From positions 154,903,152 to 154,967,151 of the forward strand of contig CP136066.1 in NCBI GenBank assembly GCA_032622095.1: DNA of 64,000 nucleotides, in the 5' to 3' direction. The DNA comes from Siphonodentalium dalli (lineage: Eukaryota > Mollusca > Scaphopoda > Gadilida > Siphonodentaliidae). Within the stretch, counting starts at the first letter, position 1; each line of letters begins with the position of its first letter. Position numbers and translations under genes: made by a program. Shown one piece after another: positions 61,320-64,000 of the stretch. A model generated the notes under the pieces. That model was not told where the DNA came from. It did no database searches and saw nothing but the letters and a program-made list of their open reading frames with translations.

Positions 61320-62075
61320 TTGATATATCGGCTCCATACATTCTTTGAAATTCATGGTTACAGCCATTTTCCGGCTGTTTTCAATTTTACCTATTGAAGT
61401 GAAACAAACGCTCTTTATTTCTACCATATCGGGAATATATTAACACGGAACGCTCCTTTCTGTCCCATGACGTGCCAATGGCTGTGTTTTTTTTGGACCC
61501 AAACACCGTGTTCAAAGTTATATTTTTTTTATGAATTCAATGCATCTTTCTGCGACATACAATGCTCGTAGAAAGGTATAGTTAAGTATTTACCGACTTA
61601 TTTCGATACGGGAACAAAAATCAATTTAAGCGAATATCATTAAACTAGGGGTATTTTGGAGCGCAAACCGCCATGTGGCTTTAAAGATATAGTCCGGTCA
61701 CATTCAACTATTGTCGAGTCAATTGACTTTCGTTTTCCAAAGATTCAGCATATCGTAAAAGTCCAACAATATAACGGTTGACAAATACACGATATCTGTT
61801 CTGAAAAATACTTTATACGGTTGCAGCCATTTACCAAACTGTTTATAGAAGTGAAATACACGCTCTTTATTTCTACAACATCAGGAATAGACTAACACGG
61901 AAAGCTCTTTTCTGTTCCATATCGTGCAAATATGGCTGATTTTTATTTGGGACCCAAATGTAGTTCAAGTATTTATCGACCAATTTTGATACCGGGAAAA
62001 CTTCAAAAGCGAATATTATTAGGGTATTTTTGAGCGCAAACCGCCATGTGGCTTTAAAGGCATAGACCTGTTATT
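61320..62075. repeat. ~400-bp diverged tandem duplication
   Basis: Two copies, about 61340-61695 and 61795-62070, sharing ACGCTCTTTATTTCTAC, TAACACGGAA, and GCGCAAACCGCCATGTGGCT followed by TTTAAAG. Non-coding. Confidence 0.85.
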
Positions 62076-62449
62076 TTTAAGTGGCAAAACATTTGCCTCT
62101 TGAGTCAAGTGACTTTCACTATTGTGAGCCATCGTCATTATTGCATGTATAGGTTGATTGTCAATTCAATTGAGAGAGTATAATTATAAAAGTCCAACAA
62201 TATATTGATTGTATGCGACTTTAGACTGAAATTTTCGGCCATTTTTATTTCTGTAACCATACAGGGCGTCATTGCTATATTGCTGATGGATATATAACAT
62301 GCATATATGTGGGTGGATATAAGAACATAACGATAAACACGTAAATACATGGAAGTACATGATAGAAACAGGTGATCGACAGTTATACACTGTGTCAATT
62401 CAGCGGGAGGACGTAAAGATTTCCAAGACCTTTTTAATACCGACACTCA

Positions 62450-63500
62450 GAGAAGGCGGAAGCGAAGGAATGTTTTGTTGTTTATCTCAATTACACAGAT
62501 CAGCATACATGTACATAGGTAAATCACATAATTGGTTTTGGATATAATACACTATTCGGCTAGATAAAGTGTCATGTATGATGTACATTCCATCATTAGC
62601 ATAGTTCACGATTTCATTTTGTTATATCCTGGTTGCACATGTATAGGGGTGGTAAGCAGACGGTCCATTTTGGCCATGCCGCTCCCGTACAATACCATAC
62701 AGTTTCTTGATATTATCACTATTGTCATAAGTTTATAGATATTTTATAAATAAACAATCAATCTCACTCAACCCATTCTTGTTGGATATCGTTGCTATAT
62801 TTCAAGGGTCACATTTCTTCATTTAACACAAATTGTGGATTTGTCCCTTGCATTGTTGTATCTATGTATACATTATCCTAAATGAGGTTAAAATATGCAT
62901 GCTCTTATATTATTCTTAAATGGGAATGTGCACAATCACGCATTTGAATTGGCTCGGCCTCAATTTGTCATCTATGGAGACTACCCATGCACAAGGTTCA
63001 CTGAACTAGTGATACAAATATATGTCGTTTCTAAATACTAATTTCTTTTACCCCCCCCCCCCCCCCAATCGTATTTCGTCGTATAAAATACGCTGAAGAA
63101 ATATCTGGGACGGACCATTCTAAATTCTCTATATGACTCAAACAAATCAGTACGTGCATGCCATATAAGATCATATAAGACATATAAAGTTATTTTGAGA
63201 CGAAATGATTATATTAATTAATATTAATGTGCCAACACCGGTGTGTATTTAAAAATAAAGCTTGTAAATGAGTTTTAAATCACTGCAATTCTGAAGGAAA
63301 TATGCCATGTCGATGACAGTCAATTCCGGTGAGTGCAGGCGCACCACCAACTGGCAATAAATAGCAGTGCTACTACCTCTGGTATTTTATAATTGCCGGT
63401 TTCAGCAGATGGTTTCAGATAAAATTTTATGTTTCCATTGATCGAGCCGGTGTGGAGACTGGAGATATTTTCGTTGGTTTTGATTTTACGCACTAAAATA
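62450..63500. other. non-coding; poly-C at 63050-63066
   Basis: No gene recognised. A ~17-bp C run interrupts AT-rich DNA. Confidence 0.45.
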
Positions 63501-63517
63501 TAGACACGAGTTATGTA

Positions 63518-63730
63518 CAGTAATGCCCTAAATAATCGACTCCTTACCACAGCAGAATTATGGGTAACTTTTCAGGATTTAGTCGAAAATATGGCTTGTT
63601 GCCATTCATCGGAAAGCTCTCAGTGAGAGCTTTCCGATGAATGGCAACAAGCCATATTTCCGACTAAATCCTGAAAAAGTTACCCATAATTCTGCTGTGG
63701 TTAAGGAGTCGATTATTTAGGACATTACTG
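63518..63730. mobile_element. palindromic MITE, copy 12 (best preserved)
   Basis: 213 bp from CAGTAATGCCC to GGACATTACTG with TA on both sides (63516, 63731). Arms are nearly perfect complements through GAAAGCTCTCAGTGAGAGC at the centre; the closest to a consensus. Confidence 0.95.
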
Positions 63731-63732
63731 TA

Positions 63733-64000
63733 TATTAAGTCAATTTAACGTTCATTATATATATAACGATATATACCGGAAAAAGAGTCAAGGTGGACTT
63801 CTGTCCAACTAAGTTAAAAGGGGGCGATTTAATGTTTCCATTTGAAATGAGTATACTGATGAGATTGTTCGTATTGAGTGGATGTGGTGCTTTGATGATT
63901 TAGATATCAATTTGGATATAAAAGCCACATGGAGCTCCACACTCTGCAGACGGGATACTTCACACAACGCACCTGGGCGAATGATCGTTTACCAGACATT
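63733..64000. other. unassigned right edge
   Basis: Contains ATATAAAAGCCACATGGAGC near 63917 followed by a less AT-rich stretch, a faint promoter-like appearance, but no transcript evidence. Confidence 0.25.

Overview
This is a stretch of animal (metazoan) nuclear genome. It is AT-rich, gene-poor and crowded with repeats. Bivalve-type dispersed repeats with GGACGGACGG tracts, abundant ACATGTA words, long poly-C runs and long introns make a mollusc, possibly a scallop-like bivalve, the most likely source; that is inference from style, not proof. No bacterial, viral or organellar gene set is seen. Nearly all open frames in the window are chance frames or frames through tandem repeats.

The one host gene I can support is a Rho guanine-nucleotide exchange factor on the minus strand. 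Two exons join in frame to give the first half of a DH (RhoGEF) domain: 21190-20421 (Ser-rich N-terminal region plus the start of DH) and 6463-6246 (the next ~73 residues of DH). The intron between them is about 14 kb. The wording of the domain resembles the PLEKHG family. A short upstream exon at 25453-25362 fits in phase but is not recognised. The rest of DH and any PH domain must lie beyond position 1. The gene therefore spans at least 6.2-21.2 kb, perhaps to 25.5 kb.

The remainder is mobile and repetitive DNA. (i) Twelve copies of a ~213-bp almost perfectly palindromic MITE flanked by TA (TIR CAGTAATGCCC) are scattered at 2.2-5.6, 10.5, 12.1, 19.8, 26.1-26.4, 28.8 and 63.5 kb; three take part in or border a 715-bp tandem duplication at 2.3-3.8 kb. 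(ii) Six elements with TTAA target sites and inverted ends (piggyBac-like non-autonomous elements) occur at 12.4, 19.9, 21.9, 38.9, 44.9, 51.2 and 60.7 kb, the 12.4-kb one being only a remnant. (iii) Two hAT elements (12.9-14.3 and 33.5-34.6 kb) are complementary deletion derivatives of one transposon: one keeps the transposase C-terminus, the other the N-terminus. (iv) A 2.1-kb element with ~190-bp inverted repeats built on GTTCGG carries a broken PHD-finger gene (35.0-37.1 kb). (v) A ~4-kb foldback with ~1-kb arms encloses a ~42-bp minisatellite (39.6-43.7 kb) and is bordered by repeated exact motifs GGTAACGTATCTGTCG and CGTGACGGAATCAC.

(vi) At least five unrelated families of 150-210-bp tandem units (1-0.9, 17.4-18.7, 46.3-47.8 kb; 23.0-25.2, 29.9-32.1 kb; 27.9-28.8 kb; 1.3-1.6, 49.5-51.1 kb; 5.8-6.2 kb) end in the same layout: a GACGGACGG-type tract and then a short perfect hairpin, often followed by A4-6. 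Other tandem arrays lie at 15.2-15.8, 18.95-19.17, 53.4-55.0, 57.3-57.9, 58.9-59.9 and 61.3-62.1 kb. Intervals not listed as features showed nothing I can support.
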